This document shows, piece after piece, positions 44,557 to 52,750 of a stretch of DNA of 64,000 nt. The stretch is from Halosimplex litoreum (GTDB taxonomy: Archaea; Halobacteriota; Halobacteria; Halobacteriales; Haloarculaceae). Each line of letters begins with the position of its first letter. Position 1 is the first letter of the stretch. The position numbers and the translations under genes were made by a program. The notes under the pieces were generated by a model. That model was not told the DNA's origin, made no database searches, and saw only the letters and a list, made by a program, of their open reading frames with translations. Location of the stretch: contig NZ_CP065856.1 of assembly GCF_016065055.1 (NCBI RefSeq), positions 2,727,836-2,791,835 of the forward strand, in the 5' to 3' direction.

Positions 44557-45825
44557 CTACGGCTGGAAGCCCTGTCGTTCGATCTCGTCGGCGAGCGGGC
44601 CGGGGAGGTACTCGTCCTCGCCGGGGGTGATCTCGGGGGTGAGCCAGCCGCCCTTGCAGTAGTGGTGGGCGTCGTGCTGGCAGGCGCCCGGCGCGTCGAT
44701 ACGACCGACGACGTTGTGAAGCAGTTCGTGGACGACGACGTGGCGCTGGGTCGGGTCCGCAGCCCCGGCGTCGACCAGCGCGAACCGACCGCCGACCGAG
44801 CCGTAGCCGACGGCGTCGTCGGCGAAGTGGGTCACGACGACCTGGTGATACGCGCCCGCGCGCGGTCCCAGCCGGTCGCGGTAGTGGTCGGCCCTGATCG
44901 TCTGGAAGTTCTCGCCCGTGAAGACGACGGTTTCGTTGACCTGCCCGCCCCTGCGGACGTGGACGTCGATGCCAGTCTCCGTCCGCGCGCGGACCGGCAT
45001 CTCCGCGAACTCGGACTCGACGAAGTCGTAGAACGCGGGCGAGGGGGCTTCGACGCCGCGGGCGTAGTCCACCTGAACGTACAGGTCCATCGCCAGCGGG
45101 TCGCTCTCGGGGAGAGGGGCGCCCGACGGCGTCTCCCCACGGTACTCCCAGCCGTCGAGGAGCCTGTCGCCGTCCGTGTCGGCGACGGTGGGGTCGGTCC
45201 CGAGTGCGACCTCGCGCCGGTCGCCGAGACCGTCGTCGTCGGTGTCGGGGTCGAACGGGTCGGTGCCGAGGTCGAGTTCGCGCTCGTCGGTGAGCCCGTC
45301 GGCGTCGGCGTCGACCGACCGCGGGCTCGTCCCCCGTTCGAGCTCTCTGGCGTCCGAGACGCCGTCGCCGTCGGTGTCGGGGTTCAGCGGGTCGGTACTG
45401 AGATCGATCTCGCGTCCGTCGAGGAGGCCGTCGCCGTCCGTGTCGGGGTCGAACACGTCGGTGCCGAGTTCCCGCTCCCGGCTGTCGGCGAGCCCGTCGC
45501 CGTCGGAATCCAGCGCGTCGACGCCGTCGGGCTCGTCGGCCGACGGCTCGGTCCCGGAGTCGGAGTCACCGTCTCCGGTGGCGTTCGACCCGCTCGTCTC
45601 GCCGGCTCCGTCGGCCATATCGCCGGCCGACGAGACGCCCAACTGTTCGAGCTTCTCGAGAAACACGTCGCTGGCGTCCCCGCTCCCGAGCGGGGACGTG
45701 TCACCCGTCTCGCCCGTCGGCACCGCTGCAGGCCCGTCGCGAGCGTCGACCGTCTTCGCCCCCAGCGCTCCGACGCCCGCGACGAGTACCATGCCGAGCA
45801 ACACCATCGCCAGGACGCGACGCAC
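44557..45825 (-). CDS. Secreted metalloprotease-like protein with calcium repeats
   Basis: 422 residues from GTG 45825. An N-terminal hydrophobic segment (VLAMVLLGMVLVAGVGALGA) is a Sec-type signal peptide. Residues about 105-235 hold five thrombospondin type-3-like calcium repeats (DSDGDGLADSRERELGTD pattern, DxDxDG). The C-terminal part has a gluzincin-type motif HVVVHELLHNVVG (HExxH), then a third-ligand candidate His/Asp later around DAHHYCKGG. Likely a cell-surface or secreted zinc peptidase, perhaps needing salt and calcium; activity is inferred. The TATA-like site at 45849 supports the GTG start. Confidence 0.82.
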   Translation of the reverse strand: MRRVLAMVLLGMVLVAGVGALGAKTVDARDGPAAVPTGETGDTSPLGSGDASDVFLEKLEQLGVSSAGDMADGAGETSGSNATGDGDSDSGTEPSADEPDGVDALDSDGDGLADSRERELGTDVFDPDTDGDGLLDGREIDLSTDPLNPDTDGDGVSDARELERGTSPRSVDADADGLTDERELDLGTDPFDPDTDDDGLGDRREVALGTDPTVADTDGDRLLDGWEYRGETPSGAPLPESDPLAMDLYVQVDYARGVEAPSPAFYDFVESEFAEMPVRARTETGIDVHVRRGGQVNETVVFTGENFQTIRADHYRDRLGPRAGAYHQVVVTHFADDAVGYGSVGGRFALVDAGAADPTQRHVVVHELLHNVVGRIDAPGACQHDAHHYCKGGWLTPEITPGEDEYLPGPLADEIERQGFQP

Positions 45826-45848
45826 ACGCCCCTCGTGAACTCCCTCCG

Positions 45849-45856
45849 TAAAAATA
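45849..45856 (-). promoter_or_regulatory. TATA-like box of the metalloprotease gene
   Basis: The minus strand reads TATTTTTA, ending 23 bases before the GTG at 45825, fitting a leaderless start. Confidence 0.6.
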
Positions 45857-45944
45857 GTTGGTCATACGACGTGAACGCGTCGACCGCGCGTTCACTCACC
45901 AACGACGGAGACAGACGGAACGAGGCGGGCGGGACGAGGCGGAG

Positions 45945-46568
45945 TTAACAGACCGGCTTCGGGTTGACGCCCAGTTCCTCGAGCGTCTCGAAGTAGTCCT
46001 CGTAGTCGGCCTCGATGGCGCCGGTAGCGGCGGCGACGGCGTCGTCCCGGTCGTCCGCGCTCTCGCAGGTGTCGGCGATCAGGTCGCTCGCGCGCTCGAC
46101 GTACTCGTCGTAGTCGTCGCCGAACGCACGGAACGTGCTCGCGGTGCGGGGGCTGGCCTGGCCGACGAAGTAGCCGACGACCTGGTCGGCGTTGTTGCCT
46201 GCCGCCAGCGCCCAGCCGACGAACGCGCCGAGCCGCTCGGTGGTCCCGGAGACACCCTCGAGGTGGGCGGCCACCGCCGGTTCCTCGCCGGGGTCGTACT
46301 CGCCGCGCTCGTCGGCGGCCGCCTCGGCGTGGTCACGCTCGGTCGCTGCGGCGTCGGCGAACAGCTCGCTCGCCTCGCCCGACTCCTCGTCGGCCCAGGC
46401 GTCGAAGCGCTCGGCGGCGAAGTGCGCACGGTCGGCCGCGGCACCCGTTACGGCGTCGTCGTCCATCTCGCCCTCGGTGTCGGCGTACAGCGCCTTCGAC
46501 GAGCCGAGCCGCGACAGCGGCGTCGCCGACTCCTCGCGGACCGTCTCGGCGAACTCCTGTGAATCCAT
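45945..46568 (-). CDS. Rubrerythrin-like (ferritin-fold) protein
   Basis: 207 residues from ATG 46568 (MDSQEFAETVREE). Helical and Ala/Glu-rich, with ADRAHFAAERFDAWAD and a single TERDH (ExxH) motif. Two of the four helices of a ferritin-like fold would be covered by these, but a full pair of diiron ligand sets is not obvious. It may be a degenerate or specialised rubrerythrin-family protein. The upstream frame to 47276 is antisense to the enolase-superfamily gene. Confidence 0.7.
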   Translation of the reverse strand: MDSQEFAETVREESATPLSRLGSSKALYADTEGEMDDDAVTGAAADRAHFAAERFDAWADEESGEASELFADAAATERDHAEAAADERGEYDPGEEPAVAAHLEGVSGTTERLGAFVGWALAAGNNADQVVGYFVGQASPRTASTFRAFGDDYDEYVERASDLIADTCESADDRDDAVAAATGAIEADYEDYFETLEELGVNPKPVC

Positions 46569-46721
46569 GTCGGACCCGTCGGCTGGCGGCGGCTTGTAAC
46601 CATCGCCTCCCGTCGCGACGGACGGTTCCGGGGCCGCTGTGCCCGCTCGTCGACCGCGCCGCGTCCCGGAACGGCTCGCCGCGAGGCGCCCTTTCATGGA
46701 GCGATCGGCCGTTACGGCGGT

Positions 46722-47867
46722 ATGGAGATCAGACACGCCGACGCCGTGGCGACGCGACCGGGGCGAAACTACGTGCTGGTGCGCGTCGAGACGGCCGACG
46801 GACTCGTCGGCTGGGGCGATGCAACGCTCAACGGCCGTGAGAAGGCCGTCGAGGCCACACTCGACCACCACGTCGCGCCCGAACTGGAGGGGCGCGACGC
46901 TGCCCGCGTCGAAGACGTCTGGCAGTCCCTCTTCCGGGGCACCTACTGGCGGGGCGGACCGGTGCTCAACAGCGCACTCTCCGGGGTCGACATGGCGCTG
47001 TGGGACCTGAAAGGCAAAGCGGCCGGCGCGCCGGTCTACGACTTGCTCGGCGGTCGCACCCGCGAGCAGGCGACCGCCTACACGCACTGCGGTGACGACG
47101 ATATCGACGCCATCGTCGACAACTGCGAATCGGCGGCCGAGCGCGGCTTCGACCACTTCCGGGTCAACGTCGGCGACCCGGCGGGCGAGTACCTGAACCT
47201 CGACCGCGTCATCGACGGCGTCGGCGAAGTCCGCGAACGGCTCGGACCGGACCCGGAACTGATCGTCGACATCCACGGTCGGGCGAGCCCCCGGGAGGCC
47301 AGACGCGTCGCGAGCGGGCTCGAAGCCGCCGACCTGTACTTCCTCGAAGACCCCCTTCGACCGGAGAATCGCGACGCGTTCGAGCAGCTGCGGGCGGCGA
47401 CGACCGCACCGCTGGCGATGGGGGAGCTGTTCACGAATCCCTGGGAGATGCGGCCGCTGATCGAGGACGAGTTGGTCGATTTCCTACGAGTCGACCTCTC
47501 GCACGTCGGGGGGATCACGGCCGCGCGGAAGCTCGCGGCAGTCGCCGAACACCACTACGTCGAGACGGCCTTCCACGGGCCGCCCGACCTCTCGCCGGTC
47601 GGCCAGGCCGCGAGCGTCCACGTCGACCTCGCCGTCCCGAACTTCGGCGTTCAGGAGTTCACCGACCACGAGGCGGTCTACGGCGACCCCATCGGCGACG
47701 TGTTCTCCGGCGGTGCGACGCTGGAGTCGTCCGTCGGCGGGCTCGACGTTCCGGACGAACCGGGGCTGGGCGTCGACGTCGACCGCGAGGCCGCGCTGTC
47801 GTACGAGTACGAGCGCAGCCACCTCCCGACCGTCCGACGGGAGGACGGCAGCGTCGCCGACTGGTGA
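46722..47867 (+). CDS. Enolase-superfamily sugar-acid dehydratase, mannonate dehydratase type
   Basis: 381 residues in the mandelate racemase/muconate lactonizing group. The barrel ligands are visible: VDIHGRA (Asp and His at the D-x-H positions of the ManD type), FLEDPLRPEN (Glu), MGELFTNPWEM (Glu), and HGPPDLSPVGQ (His). The last block matches the ManD/GalD/GlcD pattern. Substrate may be mannonate, gluconate or galactonate; sequence reading cannot choose. Haloarchaea degrade sugars by semi-phosphorylative Entner-Doudoroff routes that need such dehydratases. No sugar transporter or kinase is adjacent. Confidence 0.88.
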   Translation: MEIRHADAVATRPGRNYVLVRVETADGLVGWGDATLNGREKAVEATLDHHVAPELEGRDAARVEDVWQSLFRGTYWRGGPVLNSALSGVDMALWDLKGKAAGAPVYDLLGGRTREQATAYTHCGDDDIDAIVDNCESAAERGFDHFRVNVGDPAGEYLNLDRVIDGVGEVRERLGPDPELIVDIHGRASPREARRVASGLEAADLYFLEDPLRPENRDAFEQLRAATTAPLAMGELFTNPWEMRPLIEDELVDFLRVDLSHVGGITAARKLAAVAEHHYVETAFHGPPDLSPVGQAASVHVDLAVPNFGVQEFTDHEAVYGDPIGDVFSGGATLESSVGGLDVPDEPGLGVDVDREAALSYEYERSHLPTVRREDGSVADW

Positions 47868-47928
47868 ACGGCCCGACGGCCGCTCGCGGACCCGAAAACA
47901 CTTGACCGAGACTCCCACACTACGATCG

Positions 47929-48897
47929 ATGCCCTCCCGCTCGCCCTCCCGTCGCGAGTTCCTCGCAGCCGCCGGCCTGGCCGCCGGAACGTCCCTGGCC
48001 GGCTGCGCTGCCGTCGAGGGACTCTCCGGCGAACAGCAGCTGACATACACGCTCGACACCGACCGGATCGGCACGTCGCTCGCACCGCTGGCGCTGTGGG
48101 AACCGCCCGAGGAGCCCCGTCCCTGGACCGCCGACTACGCGGCGAACGTCGACGCCGCCGTCGCCGGCGAGCGCCCGACCACCCACGGCTACCGACCGAT
48201 TCCCGACGGCGAGTACGTCGAGCGCGACGACACGTACTACCGACTCGCCGTCGTCACGACCGGCCTCGAACGGATCGAACGTCCGGTCCTCCGACTGGAG
48301 TGGGTCGGGCGGCTCGACGAACTGGACGATCCACCCGGTCGGGTCCGTCTCCCGGCGCTGACCCGACTGGACCAGCGCGCGGTCAAGATCGCGTACGTCG
48401 CCGCCCGCCACCGCGAGGTGGGCGGGACCGCTCCCGGCGGCGCGGTCGAGGCTGGCGGCTACGTCTACCGCCGGGGCTACGAGGGGCCACAGAGCGCGTT
48501 CGCACCCGACCCGCTGCACGAGCACGTCGAGTTCAACGGAACCGTCCTCGAAGTCTCCGTCGAGCGCCGCGAGTTCGCCGAACCCGCGAGGACCGGCGTC
48601 GCGATCCCGGTCGCCGACTCCGAGGCCGGGTTCGAGCGCGCACTCGACGGCGAGATGGTCGACGCGCGGCTCGACCCCGAGACGCTCTCGGAAGACCAGC
48701 GGCCGATGCTGTACCGCGACGGCTACGAGGAGACGACGCCGCTGTCGGAGGACTACCGCGAGCTGATCGCGGATCTGGGGCTCGGCGACCTGCTAGACGT
48801 CGGTACCGAGACCGGTTCCCGCGCCGAGAACGGGCTGCATCTCGCGCTGGGCGAGGAGTACTACCGCTACGGGCTGTACGTCAATCCGGCGGACTGA
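47929..48897 (+). CDS. Tat-exported lipoprotein, unknown
   Basis: 322 residues from ATG 47929. The Tat motif SRREFLAAAG and a lipobox LAGC (Cys about residue 25) mark an exported, lipid-anchored protein. The rest (YTLDTDRIGTSLAPLALWEP; HVEFNGTVLEVSVERREF) is an acidic globular domain of unknown family. It is 61 bases downstream of the sugar-acid dehydratase gene, but nothing ties the functions. Confidence 0.82.
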   Translation: MPSRSPSRREFLAAAGLAAGTSLAGCAAVEGLSGEQQLTYTLDTDRIGTSLAPLALWEPPEEPRPWTADYAANVDAAVAGERPTTHGYRPIPDGEYVERDDTYYRLAVVTTGLERIERPVLRLEWVGRLDELDDPPGRVRLPALTRLDQRAVKIAYVAARHREVGGTAPGGAVEAGGYVYRRGYEGPQSAFAPDPLHEHVEFNGTVLEVSVERREFAEPARTGVAIPVADSEAGFERALDGEMVDARLDPETLSEDQRPMLYRDGYEETTPLSEDYRELIADLGLGDLLDVGTETGSRAENGLHLALGEEYYRYGLYVNPAD

Positions 48898-48928
48898 CGG
48901 CCGGAGGCCGCCCGGACGGTCCCGCCGT

Positions 48929-49570
48929 TCAGTTCGCGTCGGCCCAGTCGACGGCGTTGCCCAGCAGCGTCACGAACGAGTCGTGGCCGAGCGCCTCGTC
49001 GGTGTGGCCCAGCGAGATGTACGCGACGCGGCCTTCCTCGTCGTTGGTCCAGACGACGGGGTACTCCTCGAGGTCGGGGTGGGCCATCGTCGCGAGCACT
49101 TGCACGTCCTCGTCGACCGTCACCTGGTAGGGCTCGTCGAAGACGCTGAAGTCCTCGACGCCCTCGGTGATCGGGTGGTCCTCGACGATTTCGACGCTGA
49201 ACTCCGAATTCTCGGGGTGGGTGAGGAAGTGCCCGCCGATCAGCTCGCGCAGTTGCGGGAACGGCTCCTCGCGTGGGTCGAGCAGTTCGTCGGGGTCGTC
49301 GGCCGCCGTAGAGGTCAGGTCGGAGGCGCAGTGGACGCCGACGTAGCCGCCGCCGGCCTCGACGTGGGCCAGCAGCGCGTCGAGTTGGTCGTCGGTGAGC
49401 GACGAGTCCGTGAGGTAGTCGACGAGCACGTCGTACTCGCCGGTCAGGGCGTCGCGGTCGGTCGTGATCGTCAGGTCGTACCCTTCCAGCGCGGCCGCGA
49501 AGGCGTCGCGCTTCTCGTCGATAGCGTGGAACGGGAAGGTGTTCTCCCCGACCACGAGCACGCGTGTCAT
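48929..49570 (-). CDS. ThuA-like domain protein
   Basis: 213 residues from ATG 49570 (MTRVLVVGENTFPFHAIDE). Class I glutamine-amidotransferase-like fold of the ThuA (trehalose utilisation-like) group: strand VDYLTDSSLTDDQLDALLAH, GGYVGVHCASDLTST, and the EFSVEIVEDHPITEGVEDF strands. Such proteins often accompany sugar or glycoside utilisation, so the dehydratase two genes away is suggestive. The catalytic role is unclear even for the family. The upstream ATG at 49720 overlaps the shared promoter region. Confidence 0.85.
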   Translation of the reverse strand: MTRVLVVGENTFPFHAIDEKRDAFAAALEGYDLTITTDRDALTGEYDVLVDYLTDSSLTDDQLDALLAHVEAGGGYVGVHCASDLTSTAADDPDELLDPREEPFPQLRELIGGHFLTHPENSEFSVEIVEDHPITEGVEDFSVFDEPYQVTVDEDVQVLATMAHPDLEEYPVVWTNDEEGRVAYISLGHTDEALGHDSFVTLLGNAVDWADAN

Positions 49571-49688
49571 GTCCGTCCCGTCGGCGCTCGCCGGGTTAGC
49601 TCCACCGGTCCCGGAAGCCGCTTCGGGGACCGCCGGCGGCCGCGTAGACGTCACCGGGACCGTCGTCTGTGGCTCGTTCGCACTGATC

Positions 49689-49709
49689 GTATGTCCTGTG
49701 AACACATAC
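49689..49709. promoter_or_regulatory. Inverted repeat in the ThuA/zinc-finger divergent gap
   Basis: GTATGT (49689-49694) and ACATAC (49704-49709) form 6-base arms around a 9-base spacer, just upstream of the zinc-finger gene's TATA-like box. The spacing suits a dimeric regulator. Confidence 0.45.
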
Positions 49710-49720
49710 CTGCTAAACAA

Positions 49721-49727
49721 TTATTAA
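49721..49727 (+). promoter_or_regulatory. TATA-like box of the small zinc-finger gene
   Basis: TTATTAA ends 22 bases before the ATG at 49750, in an AT-rich island (49711-49730). Confidence 0.6.
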
Positions 49728-49749
49728 CGTCCGGTGCGAAGGTGGATCC

Positions 49750-49878
49750 ATGGCAACACGCCAGTCCACGTCGGACGCGACTCCGACATACCACACGTGC
49801 AGCTGTGGGAAACAGTTCGAGACCACAGAGGACCTGCTCGAACACGCACGAGAGACGCACGGACTGAGCGTATTCTAG
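49750..49878 (+). CDS. Small C2H2-like zinc-finger protein
   Basis: 42 residues, MATRQSTSDATPTYHTCSCG to THGLSVF. The finger is HTCSCGKQFETTEDLLEH then ARETH: a C-x-C, not the usual C-x-x-C, followed by two His at the correct helix positions. Such tiny proteins are frequent in haloarchaea and may bind DNA or partner proteins. A good TATA-like box and a perfect frame support it although it is short. Confidence 0.75.
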   Translation: MATRQSTSDATPTYHTCSCGKQFETTEDLLEHARETHGLSVF

Positions 49879-49915
49879 ACCCCACGCCGGCCTCGGGCTG
49901 GACCGGCGCCGCGGG

Positions 49916-50182
49916 TCAGTACACCCGTACCTGAAACTGTTCGTAGCCGCCGTGAGACAGTTCTAGCGACCCGATCCACCAGTTCCATCGCTCGACGAGC
50001 GAGTGGTCCGCCGGTGCGTCGTCGAGGTTCTCCAGCACCGCTTCGACGGTGAGCTCGAACCCCAGGTCATCGGCGATCCGCCCCGAGTCCGCCAGGTCTC
50101 GCGCCTGTCGAGTGACCACCTGACGCGCGTCCGCGTCACCCTCGAAGCGTTCGAGTTCCGACTCCAGTCGCTCCCGGTTCAC
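49916..50182 (-). CDS. Small helical haloarchaeal protein, unknown
   Basis: 88 residues from GTG 50182 (MNRERLESELERFEGD). Helical and acidic with WNWWIGSLELSHGGYEQFQ near the end. No known family motif, no membrane segment. Its stop is 38 bases beyond the zinc-finger stop, tail to tail. Confidence 0.65.
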   Translation of the reverse strand: MNRERLESELERFEGDADARQVVTRQARDLADSGRIADDLGFELTVEAVLENLDDAPADHSLVERWNWWIGSLELSHGGYEQFQVRVY

Positions 50183-50245
50183 ACGGGTCCGATCGGCGTC
50201 GGGACTCTTGAATTGCCGTCATCGCGGCAGATCTCCCTCCACCAC

Positions 50246-50342
50246 CTTTTTCCCACCCGGGTTTCCTCGGTCGCTGCGCTCCCTGCGGAGAACCCGGGGC
50301 AAAAACGTGGGTGAAAAAGCGCCTCCGCCGTCTTCGACGGCG
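50246..50342 (-). terminator. Terminator-like hairpins and T tracts after dph6
   Basis: The minus strand leaving dph6 meets a hairpin CGCCGTC-TTC-GACGGCG (50326-50342) followed by T5 runs (GCTTTTTC, then CGTTTTTG), and then the arms AACCCGGG/CCCGGGTT (50256-50263 and 50291-50298). Archaeal termination at T tracts would stop the dph6 transcript here. The whole gap 50183-50378 has no gene. Confidence 0.55.
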
Positions 50343-50378
50343 TCGGCGGTGAACCGCGCGCCCAGGGGCGCGCGGACG

Positions 50379-51110
50379 CTACGCCAGCCGAGCGTCCTCG
50401 ATCCGCACCGTCCCGCGAGTTCCGTCCCACTCGGTCTCGTACTCCAGTTCGATCGCTTGCCCCATGTGCGGACCGTCGGTGACCAGGGTTTCGAACTCAC
50501 CGCCCTCGCCGAGTACGTGGACGCCGTACTTCTCGTTGAGAACCCCCAGTTCGTCGAGAGCGTCGGCGTCGAGGCGGCGGCCGAGCCAGGACTCGTCGAG
50601 TCCGCCGGCGGCGACGCGGACGATCCGGATCTCGAAGCCCGCCGCCAGCATCTCGTCGGCGAGTTCTCTGGGGTCCCGTTGCCACAGTGGCGCGAACACC
50701 TCGGCGTCGAGCCGGTCGGCCATCGCCTCGATGCGGGAGGTCTGGTACTCGCTCTCGACCGCACCGGCGGTGACGCCCGCGAGGCCGCCCGGGAGGTCCG
50801 AATCGATGTCCCGCAGCGCGGCCTCCAGCGGTTCGAGCTCTGCGTCGCCCTGCGCCCCGGAGTCGACCGTCTCGCTCGCGTCGAAGTCGCCGGGTTCGAC
50901 CTCGACCAGCGGGATCCCGACGCTCTCGGCGGCCAGGCTCGCCAGGCGCGTCGCCGGCACGTGGTACATGTAGGAGTCGCCCTCCGGGTGGACGGTCACG
51001 AGCCGCTCGACCGGGAGGCCGCGTTCGAGCGCCCGGTACAGCGCCCACGAGGAGTCCTTCCCGCCCGAGAAGAGCGACACCCAGCCGCCCCCGTCCGCGT
51101 CGTCTGTCAT
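50379..51110 (-). CDS. dph6: Diphthine--ammonia ligase
   Basis: Last step of diphthamide formation on the histidine of elongation factor 2. 243 residues of the adenine nucleotide alpha-hydrolase fold, beginning with the ATP motif SLFSGGKDSSWALYRALE. Conserved later blocks: GVTAGAVESEYQTSRIE, LAPLWQRDPRELADEM-type segment, and LGEGGEFETLVTDGP. The reaction is known from yeast/archaeal Dph6 homologues. ATG 51110. It is not in an operon with other diphthamide genes here. Confidence 0.94.
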   Translation of the reverse strand: MTDDADGGGWVSLFSGGKDSSWALYRALERGLPVERLVTVHPEGDSYMYHVPATRLASLAAESVGIPLVEVEPGDFDASETVDSGAQGDAELEPLEAALRDIDSDLPGGLAGVTAGAVESEYQTSRIEAMADRLDAEVFAPLWQRDPRELADEMLAAGFEIRIVRVAAGGLDESWLGRRLDADALDELGVLNEKYGVHVLGEGGEFETLVTDGPHMGQAIELEYETEWDGTRGTVRIEDARLA

Positions 51111-51293
51111 ACCCTCGATTGGACTCCGTACACACTTACCGACTCCGGAACCGACGCCGCGTCACTCGCCCGAGCGGACCACGCTCCGAGCGAGCCTGGT
51201 CGCCGTCCCCCGACGTCTGCCCACACCGGTTCGACCGGAAGCGGCAGCCGACGGCCAGTCCGGCCGGAATTTCGCCACGTGCGTCGGCGTAGG

Positions 51294-51304
51294 TTTTTTA
51301 TATT
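51294..51304 (+). promoter_or_regulatory. TATA-like box and short palindrome of the HTH-CBS gene
   Basis: TTTTTTATATT lies 20 bases before the ATG at 51324. It is directly followed by ACCC-A-GGGT (51304-51312), an arm pair around the expected start site that could be an autoregulatory operator. Confidence 0.6.
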
Positions 51305-51323
51305 ACCCAGGGTTATCAGAGAT

Positions 51324-51878
51324 ATGGATTTACCGACGCCGGCGGACCTGCGGGAGCGGCGGAACGAGTTGGGGTTGACCCAGAGCGACCTGGCCGACAG
51401 GGCGGACGTGTCACAGCCGCTGATCGCGCGGATCGAGGGCGGAGACGTGGACCCGCGGCTGTCGACGCTGCGGCGGATCGTCAACGCCCTGCAGGAGGCC
51501 GAGGGGGCTATCCTGCGTGCGGAGGACCTGATGACCTCGCCGATCGTGAGCGTCAGGCCCGACGATTCGGTCCACGAGACTCAGGAGCTGATGGACGAAC
51601 CGGGGTTCTCGCAGGTGCCGGTCGTCCGCGACGGCACGCCGCTGGGACTGATCAGCCACTCGGACATCCGCCAGCGCTCGGACGACTCGGAGGCCGACAA
51701 CGTCGGCGACTACCCCGTCGACGAGGTCAAACGCGAGTCCATCGCGACCGTCGAGCCCGACGCGACCATCGACGAGATAAACGACTACCTCAACCACAAC
51801 GACGCCGTCCTCGTCGTCGAAGACGGCGAGACCGTCGGGATCATCACCGAAGCCGACATCGCCGCCCACCTCAGCTGA
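51324..51878 (+). CDS. HTH regulator with a CBS-domain pair
   Basis: 184 residues. An N-terminal Cro/C1-type HTH (residues 8-62, ERRNELGLTQSDLADRADVS) is fused to two CBS domains (VSVRPDDSVHETQELMDEPG; VEPDATIDEINDYLNHNDA). CBS pairs bind adenosyl ligands, so the protein probably senses energy state or a nucleotide to control transcription. This HTH-CBS fusion is a known haloarchaeal architecture. The ATG at 51324 and TATA spacing agree. The target is unknown. Confidence 0.92.
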   Translation: MDLPTPADLRERRNELGLTQSDLADRADVSQPLIARIEGGDVDPRLSTLRRIVNALQEAEGAILRAEDLMTSPIVSVRPDDSVHETQELMDEPGFSQVPVVRDGTPLGLISHSDIRQRSDDSEADNVGDYPVDEVKRESIATVEPDATIDEINDYLNHNDAVLVVEDGETVGIITEADIAAHLS

Positions 51879-51990
51879 ACCGGCGTTACGCGGCGCGCTC
51901 CCCGCTCGGCGCACACGCGACTCTCGTGGCGCTGCTCCCGTTCGACTGCCACTCCGTCGTTTCGGTCGCCGCCTTCCCTGTGAGCAGCCC

Positions 51991-52635
51991 CTACGTCTCG
52001 TCGTCTTCGTCGCCGTCCGTGGCGACGTCGACGGGGATCGAGGTCTGTTCGGCCTCGCCGAACCCGGCGCTGAGCACGCGCGTCAGCGCCTCCTCGACGC
52101 GTTCGTCGGTCTCCTCGTAGGAGTCGGGGTCGACCTCGACGACGAACCCGGTGGTGATGTTCGGTGCGGTCGGGAGAAAGAGCACGTCGCGGCCGTCTTC
52201 GGTCGTCTGTCCGGTCTTGAACGCCGTCATCCGCATGCCTTGCCAGGTTTCGATCTTGACCGGCTCCTGGAGTTCGTCGGCGCCGGAGACGACCGTCTCG
52301 ACGGCCATCTTCGAGGCGTTGTAGACGACGCGGAGCCCGGGGAGCTGGTTCATGACGCCGTCGATCCCGCTCTCGATGACGTCGCCGAACGTGGTCCGCA
52401 TCAGATAGCCCAGCGAGAAGACGACCAGAACGAAGATGAGGAGCGTCAGGAGGACCCGGAGCGGACTGCCGACGTCCACGTCGCCGGTTCCGACCGTGAC
52501 GTTGTGGCTGTCGACCGGCAACGGGAGCCCCGCCAGCGCCGTGTAGATCCAGACGATGATGTATGCCGTCACCAGCAACGGCACGAGGATCACCAGCCCG
52601 CTGGCGAAATCGCGCTTCCAGGATGCCGAACTCAT
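51991..52635 (-). CDS. DUF502 membrane protein
   Basis: 214 residues from ATG 52635. Two membrane segments (FASGLVILVPLLVTAYIIVW and LRVLLTLLIFVLVVFSLGYL) with a loop carrying LPLPVDSHNVTV, followed by the conserved DUF502 block IPGLRVVY-like NQLPGLRVVYNASKMAVET and PNITTGFVVEVD. Family role unknown. The acidic tail (DEDDET) is haloarchaeal. The gene follows proline dehydrogenase on the same strand (115-base gap). Confidence 0.92.
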   Translation of the reverse strand: MSSASWKRDFASGLVILVPLLVTAYIIVWIYTALAGLPLPVDSHNVTVGTGDVDVGSPLRVLLTLLIFVLVVFSLGYLMRTTFGDVIESGIDGVMNQLPGLRVVYNASKMAVETVVSGADELQEPVKIETWQGMRMTAFKTGQTTEDGRDVLFLPTAPNITTGFVVEVDPDSYEETDERVEEALTRVLSAGFGEAEQTSIPVDVATDGDEDDET

Positions 52636-52750
52636 CTGCGGGTATCTGCCCGCCGGAACGTAGTAAGCGTGTTCCTTCAGGACGCGAACAGGAACGGCGT
52701 CCGACGGCGAGACCGTTCGTCGGTGACCCTTCCGCGGAGTGGGCCGTCGC

